Assembly: GCA_902620425.1 (NCBI GenBank)
Contig: CACNHX010000001.1
Coordinates: forward strand, 350,903-414,902
DNA from: an uncultured Alphaproteobacteria bacterium
Lineage (GTDB): Bacteria; Pseudomonadota; Alphaproteobacteria; HIMB59; GCA-002718135
Reading direction: 5' to 3'
DNA: 64,000 nt
Under the pieces are notes generated by a model. It was not told the origin of the DNA. It made no database searches and saw only the letters and a program-made list of their open reading frames with translations. Each line of letters begins with the position of its first letter. Positions within the stretch are counted from its first letter, which is position 1. This document shows positions 16,591 to 23,924 of this stretch, one piece after another. The position numbers were made by a program, and so were the translations under genes.

Positions 16591-17877
16591 CTAGTCTCTA
16601 ATTGAATAAGCTACTACTCCAACCTCGGCTTTATCAGTGCCAAGTTTTTCAGCTTCTTCACTAATTCTTAATCCCATAATATTTTTAATTAGATATATTA
16701 CAATATATGAGAAAACAAAAACAAAGATACACACTGAAGCAACACCCAATAATTGAATTGAGTATGATGCATCAGGATTAGTTAGAGGGACAACTAATGT
16801 TCCCCAAATACCTGCAAACATATGTACAGGTATTGCGCCAACAACATCATCTAGTTTTAATGAGTTTAAGAAGTTAGTTCCATAATACATTATTACTCCA
16901 CCAACTGCTCCAATTCCAATTGCAAGCAATGGACTAGGCATCAATGGCTCAGCTGTTATTGAAACTAAACCTGCAAGAGCTCCATTAAGCATCATAACAA
17001 TATCAGTTTTGCCACCAATCAATCTTGTTATTGCGGCACCAGCCATACATCCACCACAAGCTGCAAGTTGAGTATTCATGAAAATTTTTGACATTGCTGT
17101 TGCATCTTCATAAGAACCTAATGCAAGTTGGGATCCACCATTAAAGCCATACCACCCCATCCATAAAATAAATGTTCCTAATGTAACTAAAGGAATGGAC
17201 GATGGAGCAAATGGGGCCATATTAGCTGGTTCTCCACTCACACTGAATCTTCCAAGTCTTGGACCTAAAAGAATTACTCCTGCTAAAGCTGCAGAACCAC
17301 CACAAGCGTGAACTAATGTCGACCCGGCGAAATCTGCAAATCCTAGGGCGTCTAACCATCCTCCACCCCATTCCCAACCCATTTGAATTGGATAAATTAC
17401 TCCTCCAAGTACCGCTGCAAATGTAAAGAAAGGCCAAATTTTTATTCGCTCTGCTACAGCACCTGATACAATAGACACAGTAGCACAAACAAATAAAGCT
17501 TGAAAAAACCAGTCCGAAGCATCTGAGTAACCTGTTTCCATAGAAGTATTATCAGTCCATATGGATGGTGTACCAACATAGCCTCCTTCAGGGACAGAAT
17601 ATCCAAGATTGTATCCAATTAAATAGAAAACAATTGAAACTATTGCGAATTTTCCAATATTTTTAGCAGCTATAGTTGATACACTTCTGGTGGTAACAAG
17701 TCCTGATTCTAAAAATAGAAATCCTGCAGCCATCCACATGACTAAGAACCCACAAACTAAAAAAGAAAATGTATTAAATATATATGCTACTTCTGCATCA
17801 ACCTCTGCTCTCACAGAAGAACTTAGCAACAAAATAAAAGAGAGAATTGTAAAAAGACTAAAAAATTTTTTATACAT
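16591..17877 (-). CDS. amt: Ammonium transporter (Amt family), copy 1
   Basis: The open frame extends to an ATG at 17889, but that ATG is part of the sequence carrying GGAG at the proper distance from the next ATG at 17877, which is chosen; this gives 428 residues. An N-terminal cleavable signal-like segment is followed by 11 predicted helices. Amt signatures are WMAAGFLFLESGLV, FAGSTLVHACGG, GWYGFNGGS and DVVGAIPVHMFAGIWG, including the twin-His pore residues (LVH, IPVH). It ends in a cytoplasmic tail EEAEKLGTDKAEVG as in copy 2. The leader contains two tandem glutamine riboswitch aptamers. No glnK is adjacent, unlike the common glnK-amtB pair. Confidence 0.95.
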   Translation of the reverse strand: MYKKFFSLFTILSFILLLSSSVRAEVDAEVAYIFNTFSFLVCGFLVMWMAAGFLFLESGLVTTRSVSTIAAKNIGKFAIVSIVFYLIGYNLGYSVPEGGYVGTPSIWTDNTSMETGYSDASDWFFQALFVCATVSIVSGAVAERIKIWPFFTFAAVLGGVIYPIQMGWEWGGGWLDALGFADFAGSTLVHACGGSAALAGVILLGPRLGRFSVSGEPANMAPFAPSSIPLVTLGTFILWMGWYGFNGGSQLALGSYEDATAMSKIFMNTQLAACGGCMAGAAITRLIGGKTDIVMMLNGALAGLVSITAEPLMPSPLLAIGIGAVGGVIMYYGTNFLNSLKLDDVVGAIPVHMFAGIWGTLVVPLTNPDASYSIQLLGVASVCIFVFVFSYIVIYLIKNIMGLRISEEAEKLGTDKAEVGVVAYSIRD

Positions 17878-17906
17878 TATTAACTCCATATAAAATTATA
17901 GACACA

Positions 17907-17923
17907 TAACTAACCTTTAGTTA
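17907..17923 (-). promoter_or_regulatory. Leader stem-loop before amt1 (putative riboswitch expression platform)
   Basis: TAACTAA and TTAGTTA form a 7 bp stem with a 3-base loop, ending about 30 bases before the amt1 ATG. The amt2 leader has a stem in the same place with a different sequence (19941-19961). Neither is followed by a U-tract, so translational control is more likely than termination. Confidence 0.55.
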
Positions 17924-17966
17924 CGCATTGCATCATGCTTAGCTATGGAAATTAATTACTAAGATC

Positions 17967-18018
17967 CGCGTTCCTTCGGGTACACCTACTTCCGATTTGC
18001 ATGCTGCAAATTGAACGA
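17967..18018 (-). promoter_or_regulatory. Glutamine riboswitch aptamer 2 of tandem, amt1 leader
   Basis: Read on the minus strand: CGTTC (P1 5'), ATTTGC-loop-GCAAAT (P2), CGGAAGTAGG, a short GGT-GT-ACC hairpin (P3), CGAAGGAACG (P1 3'). This is the core of the glnA (glutamine) riboswitch class, known mostly from cyanobacteria and marine metagenomes. P1 pairs CGTTC with GAACG. The aptamer ends about 90 bases before the amt1 start codon. Confidence 0.88.
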
Positions 18019-18033
18019 TTTTATAACTTTGCA

Positions 18034-18088
18034 TGCGTTCCTTCGACTTTCGTCTACTTCCGTCACTCTAAAGGAGTGATGAACGTGA
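18034..18088 (-). promoter_or_regulatory. Glutamine riboswitch aptamer 1 of tandem, amt1 leader
   Basis: On the minus strand: CACGTTC (P1 5'), TCACTC/GAGTGA (P2), ACGGAAGTAG, GACGAAAGTC hairpin (P3) and CGAAGGAACGC (P1 3'). The same conserved core as aptamer 2 follows after a 16-17 base linker. The equivalent aptamer before amt2 has wobble-compatible changes in P2 (TTACTC/GGGTGA), supporting the stem. Tandem arrangement suggests a sharper or more sensitive response to glutamine. Confidence 0.88.
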
Positions 18089-18093
18089 TTTGA

Positions 18094-18121
18094 CTTATAA
18101 CTATAATTCGGAAAGTATCAA
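18094..18121 (-). promoter_or_regulatory. Candidate promoter of the amt1 leader RNA
   Basis: On the minus strand TTGATA (18121-18116), a 16-base spacer and TATAAG (18099-18094), each one mismatch from the sigma-70 consensus. Transcription would begin 6-7 bases downstream, at about the first base of aptamer 1, so the RNA would start with the aptamer itself. Confidence 0.55.
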
Positions 18122-18153
18122 TAAATAGTATTAAAATTAATTATTAAATCTGA

Positions 18154-18528
18154 CTAATTTTCTAAGCTCATTTTATTAAAAAATGTACCTTCTTTTTTTA
18201 ACCAACTATTAATCATATCAAGAAAATTATTACTTAAGTAGTAATTCTTAATTCGTTTATCAGATTTACTTTGTTCTTTTACAAAAATATTTTTTTCCAA
18301 GGCTTCGTTTAAAATTGATTGAATAGAAGATCTAGAACCAATAGATTTAGGTATATTTGCACAAATTGTTTCAAATGAAATTCCATTTAATCTATTATTT
18401 TCATAGATCTCAAGAGAGATAACATGGTGTAAAATTGATTTAAATAAAAATTTTGAAACATAATCTTCAGAAAAGAAGCTTGAATATATGTTTCTTTTTT
18501 TTTCTTTAATAATTTCTGTTTCAGTCAT
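18154..18528 (-). CDS. Putative small winged-helix (MarR-like) regulator
   Basis: 124 residues with a strong ribosome site (GGGAGGG) a few bases before the ATG. The middle part reads like a winged helix: a helix ISFETICANIPKSIG, a recognition-like helix SRSSIQSILNEALEKNIF, and a wing KEQSKSDKRIKNYYLS, the arrangement seen in MarR-type proteins. No membrane segment or cysteine cluster. It sits between amt2 and the amt1 leader on the same strand, so it may be co-transcribed with amt2. Assignment rests on pattern only; a regulator of nitrogen genes is a guess from position. Confidence 0.5.
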   Translation of the reverse strand: MTETEIIKEKKRNIYSSFFSEDYVSKFLFKSILHHVISLEIYENNRLNGISFETICANIPKSIGSRSSIQSILNEALEKNIFVKEQSKSDKRIKNYYLSNNFLDMINSWLKKEGTFFNKMSLEN

Positions 18529-18556
18529 TTGACCCTCCCACTAGTTTAAGAGTTTT

Positions 18557-18576
18557 GGGAGAGCAAATGCTCTCCC
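18557..18576. terminator. Stem-loop between amt2 and the regulator gene
   Basis: GGGAGAGC-AAAT-GCTCTCCC, an 8 bp perfect stem with a 4-base loop, 50 bases past the amt2 stop. The T-run (ATTTTTTAG) lies on the plus-strand side, so as an intrinsic terminator it points against the amt genes. In the amt2 direction it may be a 3'-end or processing hairpin. Confidence 0.5.
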
Positions 18577-18626
18577 ATTTTTTAGTGACCAACTATAAGG
18601 AGTTGATGTGCTAATCACTAAATTCA

Positions 18627-19913
18627 TTAGTCTCTGATGCTATAAGCCATTACGCCTACTTCAGATTTATCAGTACCAAGTTTTTCAGCTTCTTCACTTA
18701 TTCTAATACCAAAGAGCATTTTCATGATGTACCAAATTATAAATGATACGACAAAAACGAAAACGTTAATTGCTATTATACCGTAAAGTTGAGCTCCAAA
18801 ACTTGCTGCGCTGTTTGAAATTGGAACAACTAATGTTCCAAAAATTCCAGCAAAACCGTGTACAGGAATTGCTCCAACAACATCATCAATTTTAAGTGAT
18901 ATTAAAAGTCTTGTACCATAGAAGACAATTAATCCACCAATAGCACCAATGATCACTGCCAAGAGTGGAGAAGGAGCTAATGGTTCTGCAGTAATTGCTA
19001 CCAAACCACCTAATGCTCCGTTAAGCATCATAACAACATCTGTTTTACCAGTTACTAGTCTTGAAATTACTGCACAAGCCATTACACCTGCACCAGCTGC
19101 CAAGTTAGTATTAATATATATTGTTGCTACTGCTGTAACATCATCAAATGTACCCATTGCAAGTTGTGATCCACCATTAAATCCGAACCATCCAAGCCAT
19201 AGGATAAATACACCAAGAGTTGCAAGAGGTATTGAAGAATTTGCAAAAGGCTCCATTGGAGCTGCTTCACCACTATCAGTGAATCTTCCTAATCTTGGGC
19301 CTAATAAAATTGCACCAGCAAGTGCTGCTGCTGCTCCTGCACTATGTACTAGAGTTGAACCAGCAAAATCTGAGAAACCAGCTTCCGCTAAGTATCCTCC
19401 GCCCCACTGCCAACCCATTTCGATTGGATAAATGAAACCAGTTAATAAAGCACAAAAAATAAAGAATGGCCAAATTTTGATTCTTTCAGCTAGTGTTCCA
19501 GATACAATTGAGCATGTTGTTGCACAAAATACCATCTGAAAGAACCAGTCAGAACCGTCTGAATAACCTGTATCAAGAGCGCTACCATCACTCCAAGGAA
19601 GTGGAGATCCGATAAAACCGCCTGCAGGGATTCCATATGCCATATTGTATCCTACTAACCAGAACATTAAACCAGCTATTGAATATAAGCCTATATTTTT
19701 TGCAGCAATTGTTGCTACACTTTTGGACGTAACAAGTCCTGATTCAAGCATTGCAAATCCTGCTGCCATCCACATGACCAAGAACCCAGATACAAGAAAT
19801 AGGAATGTATTTAAAATGTATTGCACTTCACCATCAACTTCGGCTCTTGCATATGAACTAAAGAGCATAAAGACGGCAATGATGCTAATAAAATATATAG
19901 ATTTTTTTAACAT
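18627..19913 (-). CDS. amt: Ammonium transporter (Amt family), copy 2
   Basis: 428 residues, with a GGAGG site 4 bases before the ATG. The Amt blocks are intact: WMAAGFAMLESGLV, FAGSTLVHSAGAAAALAG, LGWFGFNGGSQLA, DVVGAIPVHGFAGIFG. It is a close full-length relative of copy 1, with the same signal-like N-terminus and the same C-terminal motif EEAEKLGTDKSEVGVMAYSIRD. Its leader carries its own tandem pair of glutamine aptamers. Duplication of the whole aptamer-transporter unit is the simplest origin. One copy might be a higher-affinity or sensor form, but nothing in the sequence shows which. Confidence 0.95.
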   Translation of the reverse strand: MLKKSIYFISIIAVFMLFSSYARAEVDGEVQYILNTFLFLVSGFLVMWMAAGFAMLESGLVTSKSVATIAAKNIGLYSIAGLMFWLVGYNMAYGIPAGGFIGSPLPWSDGSALDTGYSDGSDWFFQMVFCATTCSIVSGTLAERIKIWPFFIFCALLTGFIYPIEMGWQWGGGYLAEAGFSDFAGSTLVHSAGAAAALAGAILLGPRLGRFTDSGEAAPMEPFANSSIPLATLGVFILWLGWFGFNGGSQLAMGTFDDVTAVATIYINTNLAAGAGVMACAVISRLVTGKTDVVMMLNGALGGLVAITAEPLAPSPLLAVIIGAIGGLIVFYGTRLLISLKIDDVVGAIPVHGFAGIFGTLVVPISNSAASFGAQLYGIIAINVFVFVVSFIIWYIMKMLFGIRISEEAEKLGTDKSEVGVMAYSIRD

Positions 19914-19940
19914 TAATCCTCCATTATAAATTTCACGTTA

Positions 19941-19961
19941 CATGACTCACATTGAGTCATG
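19941..19961 (-). promoter_or_regulatory. Leader stem-loop before amt2 (putative riboswitch expression platform)
   Basis: CATGACTCA / TGAGTCATG make a 9 bp stem with an ATG loop, ending 27 bases before the amt2 start codon and about 20 before its GGAGG site. No U-tract follows. It matches the position, not the sequence, of the amt1 stem-loop. Confidence 0.55.
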
Positions 19962-20004
19962 CGTTACTTTTCATGCTTAGCTATGGAAATTAAATAATAA
20001 GATC

Positions 20005-20057
20005 CGCGTTCCTTCGGTTTAAACCTACTTCCGATTTGCTTAAGGCAAATTGAACGA
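20005..20057 (-). promoter_or_regulatory. Glutamine riboswitch aptamer 2 of tandem, amt2 leader
   Basis: Minus-strand order: CGTTC, ATTTGC-CTTAA-GCAAAT (P2), CGGAAGTAGG, GGTT-TA-AACC (P3), CGAAGGAACG. The P3 hairpin differs from the amt1 copy yet keeps pairing. P1 is again CGTTC with GAACG. Confidence 0.88.
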
Positions 20058-20072
20058 TTTAATAACTTTGCA

Positions 20073-20127
20073 TGCGTTCCTTCGACTTTCGTCTACTTCC
20101 GTCACCCAAAAAAGAGTAATGAACGTG
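20073..20127 (-). promoter_or_regulatory. Glutamine riboswitch aptamer 1 of tandem, amt2 leader
   Basis: Minus-strand order: CACGTTC, TTACTC/GGGTGA (P2, with G-U pairs), ACGGAAGTAG, GACGAAAGTC (P3), CGAAGGAACGC. The linker to aptamer 2 (GCATGCAAAGTTATTAAAT) is almost identical to that of the amt1 leader. Confidence 0.88.
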
Positions 20128-20162
20128 AAAACTGATTTAGTTTAATATTAATTTTTAGTAAG

Positions 20163-20189
20163 ATTATAATCGTTAACATTAATATGCAA
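20163..20189 (-). promoter_or_regulatory. Weak candidate promoter for the amt2 leader
   Basis: A perfect TATAAT (20168-20163, minus strand) lies 15 bases after TTGCAT (20189-20184). This would start the RNA about 30 bases before aptamer 1. The short spacer makes it less convincing than the amt1 promoter. Confidence 0.35.
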
Positions 20190-20203
20190 AAAATGCATAT
20201 AAC

Positions 20204-20231
20204 AATATTTCCAAGTTATATGGGAAATATT
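20204..20231 (-). terminator. Possible terminator after the Gfo/Idh gene
   Basis: AATATTTCC / GGAAATATT, a 9 bp stem with a 10-base loop, begins 3 bases after the oxidoreductase stop. A run of six T's follows about 10 bases later on the minus strand. AT-rich and not ideal. Confidence 0.35.
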
Positions 20232-20233
20232 AG

Positions 20234-21385
20234 CTATTTTATTGTTGATAAATCAGTCCAAGCGGAATTATTGTTGCTAGAGTTTACACTAGCATTAATG
20301 AATTTCATAATATGCAATCCATCATCAATATTTGGAAGTATCTTTAATAATTCTTCCTTATTTTCCTTATTTTGTATAACATCAGCAGCATCTGAATAAA
20401 TTTGTGCAAATGCTTCAAGATAGCCTTCTGGATGACCAGCAGGGATTCGCACGTTAGCTTCAGTTCCCTCAACTTTGATAGAACCACCTCTAGTTATTAT
20501 TTGGCTAGGTTCTCCTACTTGACTGAAGGTTGCATAATTTGGATTTTCTTGACTCCATTTTAGTGCTCCCTTGTCTCCATAAATAGCTACAGTAAAATTA
20601 TTTTCTTCTCCTGTCGCAACTTGAGAGATAGATAATGATCCCTTAGCTCCGTTATTTAATCTTATCATTATCGAAGCGTCATCATCTAATTTTCTTCCTT
20701 CAACAAAAGTTGTAAGATCTGCACTAACTGATTGTAGTTTTAATTGAGTTATAAATTCTAATAAATGCATAGTGTGACTCCCAATATCACCTACACCTCC
20801 TGCAGCTCCACTTCTTGATGGATCTGTTCTCCATTCTGCTTGTTTATTTGAACCAGAATCCTCCTCTTTTGATCCGAGCCATCCTTGCAAATAAGATCCT
20901 TTGACAATTCTTATTTTTCCAAGTGCTCCATTTTCTATAAGTGATCTCATACCTCTAACGACTGGATAGCCAGAATAATTATGAGTTAAGAAAAAATGAG
21001 CATCAGATTTAGAAACTGCGTCAACTAATTTATGGGCATCTTCCATTGTAGAGGTCATAGGTTTGTCACAAATGACATGAATATTTTTATTTAGAAATTC
21101 AATTGCTGGTGCAGCATGCATATGATTTGGTGTAACAATAGATACTACATCAATACCATCATCTCTTTTAGCTTCTTCCTCAGCCATAGTTTTAAAATCA
21201 GGGTAACTTCTTGAAGGATCGAGACCAATTTCTTCAGCAGATTTTGCAGCTTTTTCAGGGGTTGAAGATAAACAACCAGCAACAAATTCATATTTATCAT
21301 CCATTCTTGCACATAGACGATGAACAGCTCCTATAAAAGCTCCTTGGCCACCACCTATCATTCCTAATTTTAATCTTTTTGTCAT
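20234..21385 (-). CDS. Gfo/Idh/MocA family oxidoreductase
   Basis: 383 residues. The N-terminal Rossmann motif is MIGGGQGAFIGAVHR; the EKP-like motif reads HVICDKPMTST, with the usual catalytic Lys. The C-terminal domain has RSGAAGGVGDIGSHTMHLLEF, where the D-x-x-x-H pair is expected to act in catalysis. These enzymes oxidise sugars or inositols with NAD(P). GGAGG lies before the ATG. It follows the sugar isomerase/epimerase gene by 12 bp, a pair common in inositol and hexose catabolic operons. Substrate unknown. Confidence 0.9.
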   Translation of the reverse strand: MTKRLKLGMIGGGQGAFIGAVHRLCARMDDKYEFVAGCLSSTPEKAAKSAEEIGLDPSRSYPDFKTMAEEEAKRDDGIDVVSIVTPNHMHAAPAIEFLNKNIHVICDKPMTSTMEDAHKLVDAVSKSDAHFFLTHNYSGYPVVRGMRSLIENGALGKIRIVKGSYLQGWLGSKEEDSGSNKQAEWRTDPSRSGAAGGVGDIGSHTMHLLEFITQLKLQSVSADLTTFVEGRKLDDDASIMIRLNNGAKGSLSISQVATGEENNFTVAIYGDKGALKWSQENPNYATFSQVGEPSQIITRGGSIKVEGTEANVRIPAGHPEGYLEAFAQIYSDAADVIQNKENKEELLKILPNIDDGLHIMKFINASVNSSNNNSAWTDLSTIK

Positions 21386-21397
21386 TGAAATTCCCTC

Positions 21398-22450
21398 CTA
21401 AATACCCAAAAGTTTTTTATTAGTTTCTTCATCCATTCCTGAGTCAGCAAAATCATCAAATGCTTTTTCAGTTACATCGATGATATGTTCTTTTATAAAT
21501 TTCGCACCTTCTTCTGCCCCTTGTTGAGGACTTTTTATACAACATTCCCATTCTAGAACTGCCCATCCATCAAAATTATAACCAGATAGTTTTGAAAAAA
21601 TAGATTTAAAGTCAACCTGACCGTCTCCTAATGATCTAAATCTGCCTGCTCTATTAATCCATGATTGAAAACCTCCGTATACACCTTGTTTCCCACTTGG
21701 ATTTAATTCAGCATCTTTTACATGAAACATTTTTAATTTGTCATGATAGATATCAATATGATCTAAATAATTTAAATGTTGAAGAATAAAATGACTTGGA
21801 TCATAAAGCATATTACATCGTGGATGATTGCCAACCTTTTCTAAAAACATTTCAAAAGTAATACCATCATGTAGATCTTCACCAGGATGAATTTCATAAC
21901 AAAGATCTACCCCAGCTTCGTCGAATTTATTTAAAATTGGTTTCCATCTTTTTGCAAGTTCATTAAAAGCTTCATCTACTAATCCTTCTGGTCTTTGAGG
22001 CCATGGATATAAATATGGCCAAGCTAGTGCACCAGAAAAAGTTGCATGTGCATTTAGTCCAAAGTTCTTTGAAGCCATTGCTGCTTGCATTAATTGATCA
22101 ATGGCCCATTCTTTTCTTTTACTTGGATTGCCTCTTACTTTCTCATCTGCAAATCCATCAAAAGGAATATCGTATGCAGGATGAACAGCAACAAGCTGAC
22201 CTTGAAGGTGAGTAGATAGCTCTGTCAGTTGTAAATTATTATTTTCAAGAATTCCTTTTATATCATCACAATAATCTTTACTTTCAGATGCTTTTTTTAA
22301 ATCTATTAATCTTGAATCCCAAGAAGGTATCTGTACGCCTTTATATCCTAAGTTAGATACCCATTTTGATATTAACTCTAAGGAGTTAAAAGGTTCATCA
22401 TCACTTACAAATTGGGCAAGAAATATTGCAGGGCCTTTTATTTTTTTCAT
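21398..22450 (-). CDS. Sugar phosphate isomerase/epimerase-like TIM barrel protein
   Basis: 350 residues of the AP endonuclease 2/xylose-isomerase-like TIM barrel family. Typical metal-site strands are visible: CYEIHPGEDLHDG, MLYDPSHF, FHVKDAELN and AVLEWECC. A GGAG site precedes the ATG. Operon partner of the Gfo/Idh oxidoreductase. Members isomerise, epimerise or dehydrate ketoses and inosose. No signal peptide. Confidence 0.88.
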   Translation of the reverse strand: MKKIKGPAIFLAQFVSDDEPFNSLELISKWVSNLGYKGVQIPSWDSRLIDLKKASESKDYCDDIKGILENNNLQLTELSTHLQGQLVAVHPAYDIPFDGFADEKVRGNPSKRKEWAIDQLMQAAMASKNFGLNAHATFSGALAWPYLYPWPQRPEGLVDEAFNELAKRWKPILNKFDEAGVDLCYEIHPGEDLHDGITFEMFLEKVGNHPRCNMLYDPSHFILQHLNYLDHIDIYHDKLKMFHVKDAELNPSGKQGVYGGFQSWINRAGRFRSLGDGQVDFKSIFSKLSGYNFDGWAVLEWECCIKSPQQGAEEGAKFIKEHIIDVTEKAFDDFADSGMDEETNKKLLGI

Positions 22451-22484
22451 ATTAAATCTCCATAATTATTTAAACACGAAACAG

Positions 22485-23213
22485 CTAGGTAGTCATTAAA
22501 TTTTTAAAATTTTCGTATAATTTTTTAGTATTATAGTTCATTTCTTGAATATTATTTCTAAGCAATTTATCTAGTTTATCAATGGAGTTTTTGCCTAAAT
22601 ATTTTTCTAAAGCATTTTTTAATTCAGGAATTTTGGACCATTTAATGATTGTGTTTTCATCTACTTCCATATGAAATTGAATGCCATAAGCATGATTTTT
22701 ATACTTAAAAATTTGAAATTTTGTAATATCTGATGAACCTAAAATTGTAATATCAGAATTATTTAGTTCACTAACCTCGTAACTATGCCATTGTAATGCT
22801 TTAATCTGATTATCAAAATTTTGAAAAAGTTGATCCTTTTTTTTATTATCTAAAATATTAATATTTAGAACCCCAATTTCTGGAGGATTAGATTTAATTA
22901 CTTTACCGCCAAGAATTTCTCCTAAAAATTGACAGCCTAAACAGATTCCGAGATATGGTTTTTGATTATTGAGAACAAATTCCTTTATCTTATTTTTTTC
23001 ATCAATCATCCACGGATATTGTTCTTCCATCCAAGTATCCATTGGTCCACCTAAACAGATCATTCCATCATATATATCAAGATTAACAGGTATCTTTTCT
23101 CCTTTATCCAATCGAATTATATTTGTTTCTACTAAGTCTTCATTCATTAACTTTGTAAAGTATCCAGGTGTTACTAAAGGCGTATGTTGAAGAATAATTA
23201 TTTTATGAGACAC
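22485..23213 (-). CDS. Class I glutamine amidotransferase-like protein
   Basis: 242 residues forming only a GATase domain. The nucleophile is the Cys in YLGICLGCQFLGE; the His and Glu of the triad are in GIQFHMEVDE. GGPMDTWMEEQYPW and EIGVLNI match the stand-alone GMP-synthase-like amidotransferase or gamma-glutamyl hydrolase group often annotated as GuaA-like. No synthase domain is attached, so it is not GMP synthase. Overlaps the ogt gene by 11 bp. Confidence 0.87.
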   Translation of the reverse strand: MSHKIIILQHTPLVTPGYFTKLMNEDLVETNIIRLDKGEKIPVNLDIYDGMICLGGPMDTWMEEQYPWMIDEKNKIKEFVLNNQKPYLGICLGCQFLGEILGGKVIKSNPPEIGVLNINILDNKKKDQLFQNFDNQIKALQWHSYEVSELNNSDITILGSSDITKFQIFKYKNHAYGIQFHMEVDENTIIKWSKIPELKNALEKYLGKNSIDKLDKLLRNNIQEMNYNTKKLYENFKNLMTT

Positions 23214-23643
23214 TTTGTTCTAAGTTGAGTAATCTTTTTTTTAACTTACCCCCCCCTCTTCCAGAAAATCCTCCAAGTTTACCATCGCTACGAATTATGC
23301 GGTGACAGGGAATAATAAGCAAAAGTTTATTTTGTCCACAAACATTACCTACATATCTTGGAGACGTACCAACTTTTTTTGCAATTTCTCCATATGTTGA
23401 AAGTTTACCATATTGAATTTTAGACAACTCTTTCCAAATTTTTTTTTGCAAAGGGGTGCCTTCAAAAGAATAGTTAATCTTAAAATTTTTAAGTTTTCCA
23501 GAAGCATATAAATTAATCTGATTCTTAATATTAATTAAATCGATTTTTTTATTTGTTTTCCCAAAACTCAGTGCAAAGACGCTGCCACTCTTTTTTTTTA
23601 CCGTAATCCAACCGAGTTTAGTTTTAAAAGAAGCAGTTTCCAT
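23203..23643 (-). CDS. ogt: Methylated-DNA--protein-cysteine methyltransferase
   Basis: 146 residues. The alkyl-acceptor cysteine is in LLIIPCHRIIRSDG, followed by LGGFSGRGGGKLKKRLL; the DNA-binding helix is YGEIAKKVGTSPRYVGNVCGQN. It repairs O6-alkylguanine by irreversible self-alkylation. The N-terminal domain is short, as in Ogt-type proteins. First gene of a two-gene unit with the amidotransferase. Confidence 0.94.
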   Translation of the reverse strand: METASFKTKLGWITVKKKSGSVFALSFGKTNKKIDLINIKNQINLYASGKLKNFKINYSFEGTPLQKKIWKELSKIQYGKLSTYGEIAKKVGTSPRYVGNVCGQNKLLLIIPCHRIIRSDGKLGGFSGRGGGKLKKRLLNLEQSVS

Positions 23644-23696
23644 ATAAAATTAATAACATTATTGAATGAATCTATCAAAATAATTTATAGTAAATC

Positions 23697-23903
23697 ATGG
23701 ATGAAGATAATTTAAATCTAGAAATTAGAAAATTTCTTAAACAAGTTGGTATTAGTTCTCAGCGTGAAATAGAAAATTACATACGAAAAAAATTTACTGA
23801 AGGAAGTATCAAAATTGGTGAATCCATAAAAGTATCTATGAATTTATCATCTGAAGATGGAGAACTTAATCATTCAATTAAAGAAGATTTAAAAATAAAA
23901 TAA
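23697..23903 (+). CDS. DUF6494-like small protein
   Basis: 68 residues, beginning MDEDNLNLEIRKFLKQVGISSQREIE, the hallmark of a conserved small alphaproteobacterial family. The second half is a likely beta-strand segment ending in a polar tail. Function unknown. It stands alone on the plus strand between minus-strand genes. Confidence 0.8.
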   Translation: MDEDNLNLEIRKFLKQVGISSQREIENYIRKKFTEGSIKIGESIKVSMNLSSEDGELNHSIKEDLKIK

Positions 23904-23924
23904 TTTTTTAAATTTGTTGAAGAT

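Noticed and set aside
18949-19431. 160-residue plus-strand open frame inside amt2
   Set aside because: Antisense shadow of a strongly supported transporter gene; Pro/Ala/Thr-rich composition, no ribosome site, no family.
17960-20130. Repeated GCGTTCCTTCG and CTACTTCCG blocks, at first looking like a short repeat family or CRISPR-like units
   Set aside because: The blocks are the reverse complement of the glnA aptamer core; spacing, stems and position before amt genes explain all four copies.
22485-23213. Annotation as GMP synthase (guaA)
   Set aside because: Only the amidotransferase domain is present; no ATP-pyrophosphatase domain.
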